A stretch of 6,835 nucleotides of DNA from Gammaproteobacteria bacterium (lineage in GTDB: Bacteria; Pseudomonadota; Gammaproteobacteria; Pseudomonadales; Halieaceae). Shown here piece by piece: positions 1-6,354 of this stretch. The notes under the pieces are model-generated. The model had not been told where the DNA came from, searched no databases, and saw only the letters and a program-made list of their open reading frames with translations. Position numbers and translations under genes: made by a program. The DNA is taken from positions 1 through 6,835 of the forward strand of contig JAAEZV010000084.1 in assembly GCA_018222695.1 (NCBI GenBank), read 5' to 3'. How positions within the stretch are numbered: the stretch's first letter is position 1; each line of letters begins with the position of its first letter.

Positions 1-1007
1 ACCACCAGCACATCATCCTCCAACGTGAGCGAGCTGCACGTGGTCCCGCCTGCATCCGGTGTGGCGTCCGAATTGACCTGAAAGGCGCTATGGCGCGCGA
101 CCTGATAACGACGCATCGCAGGCATAGCCAAAATACCCGGCACCCGGTCGGGGTGCCGTGGCGCAAGCATCAATAGCGCATTGGGTTGCTCCGCCTTGAG
201 TTGTGCGAAGGCTTCGAGCACGGGAGCTTCCTCACCGGGATGGGTACTGGCCGCGAGCCAGACGGGGCGATCAAAAGCGCCCGGCCCAAATTGAAGCCGC
301 TCCCACTCATTGGCCTCGCGCAGCGCGCTGCGGTCCAGTGCAAACTTCAAACTGCCGGTCACGATGACCGCCTCGTCAGCCGCACCCAGCTCGCTCAGCC
401 GACTCGCATCCGACTCGGTTTGCGCCGCAACCCCCGCCAAATGACCCAACGTTTGCCGCGTTAACCCAGCGACACGGCCGTACCCGCGTGCGGATCGCTG
501 AGACAGCCGCGCATTGAGCAAAACCATAGGCACGCCTCTGGCGGCGGCGCGCGTGAGGAGATTCGGCCAGATTTCCGTTTCAACCAGAGCGCCCAGCGTG
601 GGATGCCAGTGTTCAAGAAAGCGTTTGACCGCCCCGGGGGTATCGAATGGCGCCCAGCACCACTCCACACGGCCAGCAAATTTCTGCTGTACCTGTTCGG
701 CACCGGTGGGCGTGGTAGATGTCACCAGCACTGTCAGATCAGGTCGACCTGCCAGCAATCGCTGCAAGAGGGGCGCCATCGCTAAGGTCTCCCCTACCGA
801 CACGGCATGTATCCAAACCCGCTCATTCGAGCGCGACGCTCGATGCCGACCATAGAGTCCAAGTCGGTGCCAGAGTTGACTTCGATAACCACTGTGCCGG
901 CGACTGCGCCAGAGCAAGCGGAGCAGTAAAAACGGCACCGCCAGACGCATCACCAGAGAATAAAGTCGGCGGTTGATTGGCAGGGGCCGACGCTTCCGTA
1001 CGCTCAA
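1..1007 (-). CDS. waaA: 3-deoxy-D-manno-octulosonic acid (Kdo) transferase, partial (C-terminus beyond left edge)
   Basis: WaaA (KdtA) transfers Kdo from CMP-Kdo to lipid IVA at the cytoplasmic face of the inner membrane, the first sugar step of the lipopolysaccharide core. I translated the minus strand by hand; the frame stays open to base 1 and gives 335 residues, against roughly 420-430 for the family. Counting from the TTG at 1007: an N-terminal hydrophobic anchor lies at about 18-33, then HAVSVGET at 67-74 (Glu73 matches the proposed catalytic base), TSTTPTG at 96-102, VETEIWPN at 142-149, NARLS at 165-169, TGSLKF at 217-222, ASTHPGEE at 253-260 and LAPRHPDR at 281-288. The nucleotide-binding C-terminal part (DTMGEL and ERGGHN motifs) is cut off. 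The start is uncertain. No ATG lies near the expected N-terminus; candidates are TTG at 1007, CTG at 983 (behind GGAAG) and GTG-ATG at 953/950. The identity is secure. Confidence 0.93.
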   Translation of the reverse strand, partial: MSVRKRRPLPINRRLYSLVMRLAVPFLLLRLLWRSRRHSGYRSQLWHRLGLYGRHRASRSNERVWIHAVSVGETLAMAPLLQRLLAGRPDLTVLVTSTTPTGAEQVQQKFAGRVEWCWAPFDTPGAVKRFLEHWHPTLGALVETEIWPNLLTRAAARGVPMVLLNARLSQRSARGYGRVAGLTRQTLGHLAGVAAQTESDASRLSELGAADEAVIVTGSLKFALDRSALREANEWERLQFGPGAFDRPVWLAASTHPGEEAPVLEAFAQLKAEQPNALLMLAPRHPDRVPGILAMPAMRRYQVARHSAFQVNSDATPDAGGTTCSSLTLEDDVLV

Positions 1008-1047
1008 GACAATCGTATACTCATAAGCTGATCACGCGGAGCGTATC
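1008..1047. promoter_or_regulatory. Divergent intergenic region between waaA and the plus-strand methyltransferase
   Basis: This short gap separates two genes that face away from each other. On the plus strand TATACT at 1016-1021 matches a sigma-70 -10 hexamer at 5 of 6 positions, but no good -35 sits upstream at the usual distance. The overlapping GTATAC at 1015-1020 is a palindrome, so the same bases could also serve as a -10 for the minus strand. A Shine-Dalgarno-like GGAG at 1038-1041 lies six bases before the ATG at 1048 and supports that start. The promoter assignment is inferred from motifs only. Confidence 0.35.
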
Positions 1048-1683
1048 ATGACCCAACCCCAGTCCCAGAGCCCACCCGAACCCCCGGGGGACAGCGTGCG
1101 TGGGTTTCTCCCCGATCACGAGGGGCAGCAACTCTACGAGTGGGCGCAACAAGCTGCACCGATCGGACCGCTCCTTGAGATTGGCAGCTATTGTGGGAAA
1201 TCCACCATTTGGCTGGGGCAAGCTGCCAAGGCACATGGCGCCGTTGTATTCGCCCTCGATCATCATCGTGGCTCAGAGGAGCATCAGCCCGGGGAAAGTC
1301 ACCACGATGAAGCGCTGGTCGACACCACAGGCCAGTTCGACAGCTTTGGCGAATTTCGTCGCAATATTGCGGCGGCTGGCCTCGAAGATACTGTCATTCC
1401 GATTGTTGCCAGCAGTGAGATCGTCGGCCCCTACTGGCAGGGCGGGCTTGGGATGGTTTTCATCGACGGCGGACACAGTCTGGATGCCGCACTGACCGAC
1501 TATCGCGCCTGGGCGCCTCATCTCCTGCCCGGCGGTATTCTCGCCATCCACGATGTATTTCCTGATCCGGCAGACGGCGGGCAAGCACCGTTCACTATCT
1601 GGCAGCTGGCGACCCAATCTGGATTATTTGAGCCACTGGGTACTCAAGATACCCTACGGGGCCTCATGCGCCTTGGGCGCTAG
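1048..1683 (+). CDS. Class I SAM-dependent methyltransferase, Methyltransf_24 / CmcI-like
   Basis: This 211-residue protein has the fold signature of a small Rossmann methyltransferase using S-adenosylmethionine. Motif I is LEIGSYCGKST at 43-53. The acidic end of strand 2 is ALDHHRGSEEH at 69-79, VFIDGGH is at 137-143, LLPGGILAIHDVF is at 159-171, and a conserved-looking DPADGG follows at 173-178. The His/Asp-rich segments (DHH at 71-73, HH at 85-86, HD at 168-169) resemble CmcI and macrocin O-methyltransferase relatives, which bind a divalent metal, so O-methylation of a sugar or small hydroxylated acceptor is a reasonable inference. The first 18 residues are rich in Pro and Gln and probably disordered. 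GGAG six bases before the ATG fixes the start. It diverges from waaA and ends five bases from the opposing operon, so it is transcribed alone. From memory, the DHHRGSEE-type proteins are common in Actinobacteria. The acceptor is unknown. Confidence 0.85.
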   Translation: MTQPQSQSPPEPPGDSVRGFLPDHEGQQLYEWAQQAAPIGPLLEIGSYCGKSTIWLGQAAKAHGAVVFALDHHRGSEEHQPGESHHDEALVDTTGQFDSFGEFRRNIAAAGLEDTVIPIVASSEIVGPYWQGGLGMVFIDGGHSLDAALTDYRAWAPHLLPGGILAIHDVFPDPADGGQAPFTIWQLATQSGLFEPLGTQDTLRGLMRLGR

Positions 1684-1688
1684 CGCGG

Positions 1689-2729
1689 TCAATCCCCGAG
1701 AACGGGCGAGAGAAACAGCCCACTGGCCGCGGTGTGGTGGGTCAAAGCGTCCACCGCGAGTAATACCGCTCCCGCCGTCCAGGTGGGCTTCTCTTTTGGC
1801 CACAGCACCTGCTCAGCGAACTGATAACCGGTCCACCAGGCGCCGTCACTATCGCGCCACTGTGTGAGCCAGCTGAACAACTCAGCGGCCTGATCACGTT
1901 CACCTGCCGCCAACAGCGCCAGGGTCAGCTCACAAGACTCAGCCACAGTCGCCCATGGCTGGTGATTCTCGCAGCGGCAACCGATGCCCGGTTCGACAAA
2001 CTCCGACCATCTTGCTGCCAGCCGATCTTTGGCCTGCTCACCCACGACCCATCCTGCCAAGATGGGGTAAAACCAATCCATCGCATAGCGGGATTTACTG
2101 TCCCAGGTGCGATCGAATCGCTCGGGTCGATGCCGCAGCGCATGCCCAAGTCCGGCCCGCGCACCGCGCCACGCTGAAGACGTCTCTCCGAGTTGGTCCG
2201 CGATTAAAATCGCACACTCCAGCGATTTATAGATCGAGCTGCAGCCCGTCACGAGGGCGTCACCCAACGGTGCACCGCTTGGATCAACGGCCCAATCGAT
2301 TTCGCCCTCTGGGCTTTGATAGCGCAGCACAAACGCGACCGCTTTCGATACCACAGGGAAGCACCGCGCCAAAAAGTTGATGTCCCGGGTAATCAGGAAG
2401 TGGTGCCAGACACCAGTCGCAATGTAGGCGACATAATTGGTCTCGCGTCGATCAACGTTCAGATCGGCCTCGCCTTCTCGGTAGCAGGCCCACCAGCTGC
2501 CATCCTCGAGCTGCGTCTCGGCCAGCCAGGCATAGGCGCGCTCGGCAGCATCGATCTCGCCCGCGATGCTGAGCCCCATGGCGGCCTCAGTGTGGTCCCA
2601 GGGGTCGGTATGTCCGCCGTCAAACCACGGTATCTCACCCGAGGCGCGCTGGGTGGCGAGCAGGAACTCGACGGTGGGCCGCAACCACTGTGTCGGATAG
2701 ACCCCGGGGCTCAAGAGTGGTGCATTCAT
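1689..2729 (-). CDS. QW-repeat alpha/alpha-barrel protein ('prenyltransferase/squalene cyclase-like'), function unknown
   Basis: This 346-residue protein looks like the alpha/alpha-toroid family often auto-annotated as prenyltransferase. Four QW-like helical repeats can be seen: around 22-35 (FLLATQ..GEIPW), 67-80 (WLAETQLEDGSWW), 133-146 (FVLRYQ..GEIDW) and 285-299 (FSWLTQWRDSDGAWW). Other striking blocks are GGHTDPWDHTEAAMGL at 38-53, TGCSSIYKSLECA at 161-173 and YAMDWFYPILAG at 215-226. It has 20 tryptophans (5.8%), consistent with an aromatic-lined pocket for a sugar or isoprenoid. I see no DDxxD prenyl-diphosphate motif, no DxDD cyclase acid motif, no signal peptide and no membrane helix, so the family name should not be read as an activity. 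A glycosidase-like or lyase-like role on a saccharide is an alternative. The ATG overlaps the upstream methyltransferase stop in ATGA, suggesting coupled translation. It is the last gene of the operon. Confidence 0.8.
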   Translation of the reverse strand: MNAPLLSPGVYPTQWLRPTVEFLLATQRASGEIPWFDGGHTDPWDHTEAAMGLSIAGEIDAAERAYAWLAETQLEDGSWWACYREGEADLNVDRRETNYVAYIATGVWHHFLITRDINFLARCFPVVSKAVAFVLRYQSPEGEIDWAVDPSGAPLGDALVTGCSSIYKSLECAILIADQLGETSSAWRGARAGLGHALRHRPERFDRTWDSKSRYAMDWFYPILAGWVVGEQAKDRLAARWSEFVEPGIGCRCENHQPWATVAESCELTLALLAAGERDQAAELFSWLTQWRDSDGAWWTGYQFAEQVLWPKEKPTWTAGAVLLAVDALTHHTAASGLFLSPVLGD

Positions 2730-3466
2730 GCGTGGCTCTCCACCGGCGCTACCTGCTGGACTACCGGCTTAGTAAAGTACAGCACGATGCTTTTACCCAT
2801 GATGGGATTCAACAGCGCGTCGATGGCGCGGGTGATCCAGGGCCGCTTCATTAAATCCCAGACCAACAGCCGATGATAAAGGCGCACCAGCCAAGGCTCG
2901 GGGTCGCTTCGCCAAAAAAGGCACTTTAACCACCAATAGGGCACGTGCAGGGCGTGGGCGCTGCCCCGACCCGTCAGCGCAAAACCCTGCCGCACGACCT
3001 CACGGGCCAAATGCGTTGCATCAAAAATGCGGATATGGCCCCCCGGCGTTGTCCGATACCCCTCACTCAACTGCCAGCAGATCCACTCGGGCCACTGTCT
3101 GGGCACACTGATACACAGTCGTCCCCCGGGCTTCAGCACTCGCCACAACTCCTCCAGCACCGCCAGATAATTGGGGATATGTTCCAGAATCTCACTGGCG
3201 ATCGCAGCGTCGACGCTAGCATCAGACAACGGCAAGTTGGTTGCGTCCCCGGCTGCAAAGCTGATCTCGCCACCCGGTGTGTGGGGGGCCATGTCTTGAA
3301 TACGCTGGGTCGCGGTGCCCAGATCCTGCTCTGACAGGTCGATGCCCAGCGCCTGCACGCCGTCGAAGAGATACGTCGCGAGAGTATGGCGACCCTCCCC
3401 ACAGCCCACGTCGACACAAACGGTTCCCGGCGCAAGCGCCAGCTTGTCGAGATCAACCGTCAGCAT
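2726..3466 (-). CDS. Class I SAM-dependent methyltransferase, Methyltransf_11-like
   Basis: This is a 246-residue Rossmann methyltransferase. Motif I is VDVGCGEGRHT at 18-28, the acidic strand-2 loop is LGIDLSEQDL at 40-49, AAGDATNLPL at 71-80 is motif II, and SEILEHIP at 91-98 and VLKPGG at 110-115 are the usual Methyltransf_11 blocks. The C-terminal part beyond about 170 is rich in Trp, Tyr, Leu and Arg (for example VPYWWLKCLFW at 175-185), which could let it sit at the membrane surface near a lipid-linked substrate; this is inference. The ATG lies inside the end of the glycosyltransferase gene (7-base overlap) and its TGA overlaps the next start. It therefore sits in the middle of a tightly coupled three-gene operon and probably methylates the glycosyltransferase product. 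The acceptor atom and substrate cannot be read from the sequence. Confidence 0.88.
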   Translation of the reverse strand: MLTVDLDKLALAPGTVCVDVGCGEGRHTLATYLFDGVQALGIDLSEQDLGTATQRIQDMAPHTPGGEISFAAGDATNLPLSDASVDAAIASEILEHIPNYLAVLEELWRVLKPGGRLCISVPRQWPEWICWQLSEGYRTTPGGHIRIFDATHLAREVVRQGFALTGRGSAHALHVPYWWLKCLFWRSDPEPWLVRLYHRLLVWDLMKRPWITRAIDALLNPIMGKSIVLYFTKPVVQQVAPVESHA

Positions 3467-4791
3467 GCGTCAATACAGGCTCGATACTGCGCGGCCATCT
3501 GCTGCGCACAGACTGACCAGCAGAAATGTCGCTCGACCCGCTCCCGCCCTTGCTTGCCCAGCCTTGTCGCCAGTGCGGGATCCGTGAGCACACGCTCAAG
3601 TGTCTTTGCCAGCGCCTCGCTGTCACCCGCCGGTACTTGCAAACCGCCGTCGGCGACCACCTCTGCCAAAGCGCCACCATCACTTGATACCAGCGGAATA
3701 CCGGCGGCCATCGCCTCAACAGCGGGTAGACCAAAACCCTCGTAGAGCGAGGGGACAACCGCTACCGCGCTTTCCGCATACAGGTGGTTGATTTCCTCGT
3801 GGCTGGCATCACCGACAAAACGAATGTGATCAACCAACCCAAGGCGCTGGATCAACGCTTCGGTATCGCCACCCGGTTTCGGTCGCGCGATCAGTACCAG
3901 CTGGCGCGCTGGATCCGCCTCAATCAGCTTCTTGAGCGCCTTAAGCAACACGGGCAGCCCTTTGAGTGGCGCATCCGCTGACGCGGTAGCAATGATCTGG
4001 CTGGGGTTACGAGTCACTGTTGGCAGCGGTTTGAACAGCTCGGTGTCCACGCCATTGGGCACCACATGGAGCGATCCCGGGAGCACGCCAAAATCGGTGG
4101 CGATATCCGCAGCGGAGTAGCGCGACACCGTCACAATGTGACGCAGTTGCGCAGCCACTCTGGACTGCATGCCGAGGAACCGGTGCCAGCGACGGATCAT
4201 CAACCGCCACCACCAACGGGGCTCTCCCGCCAAAGCGACCCTGAGATCCCGGGTGATGGGATGATGAATCGTCGTCACCACTGGCAGGCCCGCGCGCTGA
4301 AGATCCAGAATGCCGTCGGCAAGGGTTTGGTTGTCGTGCACCACGTCAAATTCGTCGGCATGATCAAGCAACCAGTCCCGCACGCGCTCGCCAAAAGTCT
4401 CAGGCTCGGCAAACCCACCGCTGAGCTTGCTGAACCATTCTTTGCGCCCAAGCCGATCGCCCAGCTCTTCGCGCGTCACACTCCAGAGATCGCGCGAGTA
4501 GAGGTCAAGGCTTGGTAGCTTGACGAGTGATACGCCCTCTACCAGATGCGGATAAGGTGGCCCCGAGATCACTGTGACTTCATGACCCAGCTGCATCAGC
4601 GCCTGACTCAGGTAGCGCAGATAAACGCCCTGCCCCCCTGAAAACGGGGCCGATCGATAACCCAACAGTGCCACTCGTAAGGGCCTGCCGTCGCGCACGA
4701 CGGCATGAGCTTCAGCAGCATTGGGCGTGTGAAGGGGTGCGTTAATGGGAGGCTCCGGGTGGGTCGCTACTAATGGCAGTAACCGTGCCAT
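3460..4791 (-). CDS. Glycosyltransferase family 4 (GT-B fold)
   Basis: This is a retaining GT-B glycosyltransferase that should move a sugar from a nucleotide donor to an acceptor at the inner face of the membrane. With the ATG at 4791 it has 443 residues. The N-terminal domain begins near 37 (RPLRVALLGYRS) with GGQGVYLRYL at 52-61. HDNQTL is at 152-157, IHHPITRDL at 175-183, VSRYSAADI at 222-230, and VPNGVD at 244-249. DAPLKGL near 273-279 supplies the donor-phosphate Lys, and EGFGLPAVE at 351-359 is the E-x7-E GT4 signature. An aromatic/basic stretch at 192-206 (RWWWRLMIRRWHRFL) could contact membrane. The frame is open to an ATG at 4917, but that would overlap the divergent rfbA start, so 4791 is preferred. 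It lacks a strong ribosome site, so an internal GTG just before residue 33 remains possible. It is the first gene of the operon. Donor and acceptor are unknown; nearby rhamnose genes make dTDP-rhamnose one candidate donor. Confidence 0.87.
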   Translation of the reverse strand: MARLLPLVATHPEPPINAPLHTPNAAEAHAVVRDGRPLRVALLGYRSAPFSGGQGVYLRYLSQALMQLGHEVTVISGPPYPHLVEGVSLVKLPSLDLYSRDLWSVTREELGDRLGRKEWFSKLSGGFAEPETFGERVRDWLLDHADEFDVVHDNQTLADGILDLQRAGLPVVTTIHHPITRDLRVALAGEPRWWWRLMIRRWHRFLGMQSRVAAQLRHIVTVSRYSAADIATDFGVLPGSLHVVPNGVDTELFKPLPTVTRNPSQIIATASADAPLKGLPVLLKALKKLIEADPARQLVLIARPKPGGDTEALIQRLGLVDHIRFVGDASHEEINHLYAESAVAVVPSLYEGFGLPAVEAMAAGIPLVSSDGGALAEVVADGGLQVPAGDSEALAKTLERVLTDPALATRLGKQGRERVERHFCWSVCAQQMAAQYRACIDAC

Positions 4792-4898
4792 ATTATCGGC
4801 CGGTTCTTGCAAAGTACAGGCGGTGCAGTGTAGCGGCGGCTCGCCAACTCCGCCATCGGCCTGTAAACTCCGTCGCCCCGTGAACAGATCCTGGCACC
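4792..4898. promoter_or_regulatory. Divergent intergenic region with candidate rfbA promoter
   Basis: This 107-base gap lies between the start of the minus-strand operon and rfbA and should hold promoters for both. For rfbA, TCGCCA at 4841-4846 and TAAACT at 4864-4869 are 17 bases apart and each match the sigma-70 consensus at 4 of 6 positions, giving a short leader before the ATG at 4899. On the minus strand GATAAT (plus 4792-4797) looks like a -10 but abuts the ATG at 4791. If it is real, the operon's first start codon must lie further downstream. No strong Shine-Dalgarno sequence precedes rfbA. These are motif-based suggestions only. Confidence 0.35.
4846..4872 (+). repeat. Short direct repeat AACTCCG x2, 20-base period
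   Basis: AACTCCG occurs at 4846-4852 and again at 4866-4872, two helical turns apart. It overlaps the spacer and -10 of the candidate rfbA promoter. Such spacing is compatible with a regulator bound to one face of the DNA, but seven-base repeats in a GC-rich region can arise by chance. Confidence 0.3.
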
Positions 4899-5807
4899 AT
4901 GGCTGAGCACACCGCATACAAGGGCATTATTCTCGCTGGTGGGTCTGGCACCCGGCTGCACCCGCTGACCACCACGGTCAGCAAACAGCTCATGCCCGTG
5001 TATGACAAACCCATGATTTATTACCCGCTTGCCACGCTGATGCAATCGGGTATTCGGGACGTTTTGGTCATCACCACACCCCGCGACCAGCTAGCTTACG
5101 CCGACCTTTTGGGGGACGGCAGCCAGTGGGGTATCCGTATCCAATACACCGTTCAGGCGAGCCCCGATGGCCTGGCCCAGGCTTTTCTGCTGGGTGAGGA
5201 CTTCATTGGCCAAAGCCCCGTTTGTCTGGTACTGGGCGACAACATCTTTTACGGAGCGGGCTTCAACAGCAAGCTCAGGCGCGCGGCTCAGCGCACCGAC
5301 GGCGCCTCTGTCTTTGCCTATTACGTGCATGACCCCGAGCGCTACGGCGTAGTTGAATTCGACGCGGAGGGGCGCGCGATTGGTATTGAGGAAAAACCGG
5401 CTGCGCCGCGCTCTCATTACGCGGTGACCGGTCTTTATTTTTATGACAACGACGTCATTTCGGTGGCGAAGGGCATCACGCCGTCACCTCGCGGGGAGCT
5501 TGAGATTACCGATGTGAATCGTCACTACCTTGAGCAGGGATCACTGCAGGTGGAAGTCATGGGCCAGGGCACAGCCTGGCTGGATACCGGTACGCATCAA
5601 TCGCTGCTGGATGCAGGGAATTTTATCCGCGTCATCGAGGAAAGGCAGGGTCTGAAGGTCGCCTGCCTAGAAGAGATCGCCTATCGGATGGGGTACATCA
5701 CCGCCGATGAGGTGCTGGCACTGGCGGCGCCACTCATTAAAAGCGGCTACGGCGCTTATCTCGAGACCATGGTCAGCGAGGGCGGGCCTGTATTCGATGA
5801 AGACTGA
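4899..5807 (+). CDS. rfbA: Glucose-1-phosphate thymidylyltransferase
   Basis: RfbA (RmlA) joins dTTP and glucose-1-phosphate to give dTDP-glucose and pyrophosphate, the first step to dTDP-L-rhamnose, in the cytoplasm. At 302 residues it has the family's usual length. The nucleotidyltransferase signature [11 protein letters not shown] is at 14-24, followed by [17 protein letters not shown] at 28-44. [11 protein letters not shown] at 86-96 lines the base and sugar site, VLGDNIFYG at 111-119 carries the metal-binding Asp114, IEEKP at 163-167 holds the sugar-phosphate Lys, and AWLDTGTH at 226-233 carries the second metal-binding Asp229. The protein starts about seven residues before the usual KGIILAGG block. 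The ATG at 4899 is the only sensible start, though it has no clear ribosome site. The product is normally feedback-inhibited by dTDP-rhamnose. It overlaps rfbC by 11 bases, so the two form one operon. Identity is secure. Confidence 0.97.
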   Translation: MAEHTAYKGIILAGGSGTRLHPLTTTVSKQLMPVYDKPMIYYPLATLMQSGIRDVLVITTPRDQLAYADLLGDGSQWGIRIQYTVQASPDGLAQAFLLGEDFIGQSPVCLVLGDNIFYGAGFNSKLRRAAQRTDGASVFAYYVHDPERYGVVEFDAEGRAIGIEEKPAAPRSHYAVTGLYFYDNDVISVAKGITPSPRGELEITDVNRHYLEQGSLQVEVMGQGTAWLDTGTHQSLLDAGNFIRVIEERQGLKVACLEEIAYRMGYITADEVLALAAPLIKSGYGAYLETMVSEGGPVFDED

Positions 5808-6354
5808 AGCGACCTCACTGACGGGTGTGACACTGATCACCCCGACGGTGCACGGCGATGCCCGCGGCTTTTTTCTCGAGACCTGGCACGCCGAGCGCTA
5901 TCTGGAAGCGGGTATCGACCTTCCCTTTGTGCAGGACAACCACAGCCGCTCGAGTCAGGGCATTCTGCGCGGACTGCACCTGCAGACTGAGAAGCCCCAG
6001 GGAAAACTGGTGCGCGTGACCTCCGGCGCCGTCTTTGACGTCGTCGTCGATTGCCGGGCGGAGTCGCCCAGCTGTGGCCAGTGGTATGGCGTCACGCTGA
6101 CGGCAGAAGGACAGGAGCAGCTGTGGGTGCCGCCCGGCTGCGCCCACGGCTTCTATGTGCTCACTGAGTCAGCGGATTTTCTCTACAAGTGCACCGACTA
6201 TTATCATCCCGAGAGCGAAATCTCGCTGGCCTGGGATGATCCGAGCGTCGGGATTGAGTGGCCGATCCCCGAAGGTGAAGTGCCACAGCTCTCGGCAAAA
6301 GATCGCTCGGGGGTTCAGTGGCAGGATTGCCCGCTGTATGAGGGGCTGATCTAG
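5797..6354 (+). CDS. rfbC: dTDP-4-dehydrorhamnose 3,5-epimerase
   Basis: RfbC (RmlC) epimerises dTDP-4-keto-6-deoxyglucose at C3 and C5, the third step to dTDP-L-rhamnose. The 185-residue protein is a typical full-length cupin-fold member. [12 protein letters not shown] is at 19-30, FVQDNHSRS at 44-52, and ILRGLHLQ at 56-63 includes the catalytic-position His61. Lys70 follows, then VVVDCR at 82-87, PPGCAHGF at 112-119, Tyr130 in FLYKCTDYY (the proposed acid), and Asp169 as likely partner of the His. The frame is open to an ATG at 5707, but the first 30 residues from there are unlike the family and lie inside rfbA. The ATG at 5797, which gives [10 protein letters not shown] and follows the purine-rich GCGAGGGCGGG (about 5775-5785), is the right one. 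It overlaps the rfbA stop, consistent with translational coupling. Its TAG interlocks with the stop of the opposing rfbB. Confidence 0.97.
   Translation: MKTEATSLTGVTLITPTVHGDARGFFLETWHAERYLEAGIDLPFVQDNHSRSSQGILRGLHLQTEKPQGKLVRVTSGAVFDVVVDCRAESPSCGQWYGVTLTAEGQEQLWVPPGCAHGFYVLTESADFLYKCTDYYHPESEISLAWDDPSVGIEWPIPEGEVPQLSAKDRSGVQWQDCPLYEGLI
6351..6354. other. Interlocked stop codons of rfbC and rfbB in CTAG
   Basis: The palindrome CTAG serves as both ends. TAG at 6352-6354 stops rfbC on the plus strand, and TAG read on the minus strand from 6353 to 6351 stops rfbB. No intergenic base, and so no intergenic terminator, separates the convergent genes; any terminator must lie inside the coding sequences. 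Confidence 0.95.

Noticed and set aside
186..976. Several plus-strand open frames of 60-113 codons opposite waaA
   Set aside because: They are frame shadows of waaA: no recognisable domain, low-quality composition, and the minus-strand frame carries every WaaA motif.
1684..1730. Possible bidirectional terminator at the convergent gene ends
   Set aside because: I could not find a convincing GC-rich stem followed by a T run in either direction.
1955..2876. Plus-strand open frames of 141 and 186 codons opposite the QW-barrel gene
   Set aside because: They are antisense to a gene with clear repeats and motifs, and show no domain of their own. Long antisense frames are expected at this GC content.
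4066..4518. 150-codon plus-strand frame opposite the GT4 gene
   Set aside because: No domain or ribosome site was seen, and the GT4 motifs lie on the other strand.
4792..4917. N-terminal extension of the GT4 protein starting at the ATG at 4917
   Set aside because: It would overlap the divergent rfbA start, has Cys-rich sequence unlike the family, and would leave no room for promoters.
5091..5417. 108-codon minus-strand frame inside rfbA
   Set aside because: It is a shadow of the well-conserved rfbA coding sequence.
5707..5796. Upstream ATG for rfbC giving 30 extra residues
   Set aside because: The extension lies wholly inside rfbA in another frame and is Arg/Trp-rich, unlike any RmlC N-terminus. 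The ATG at 5797 gives the normal length.
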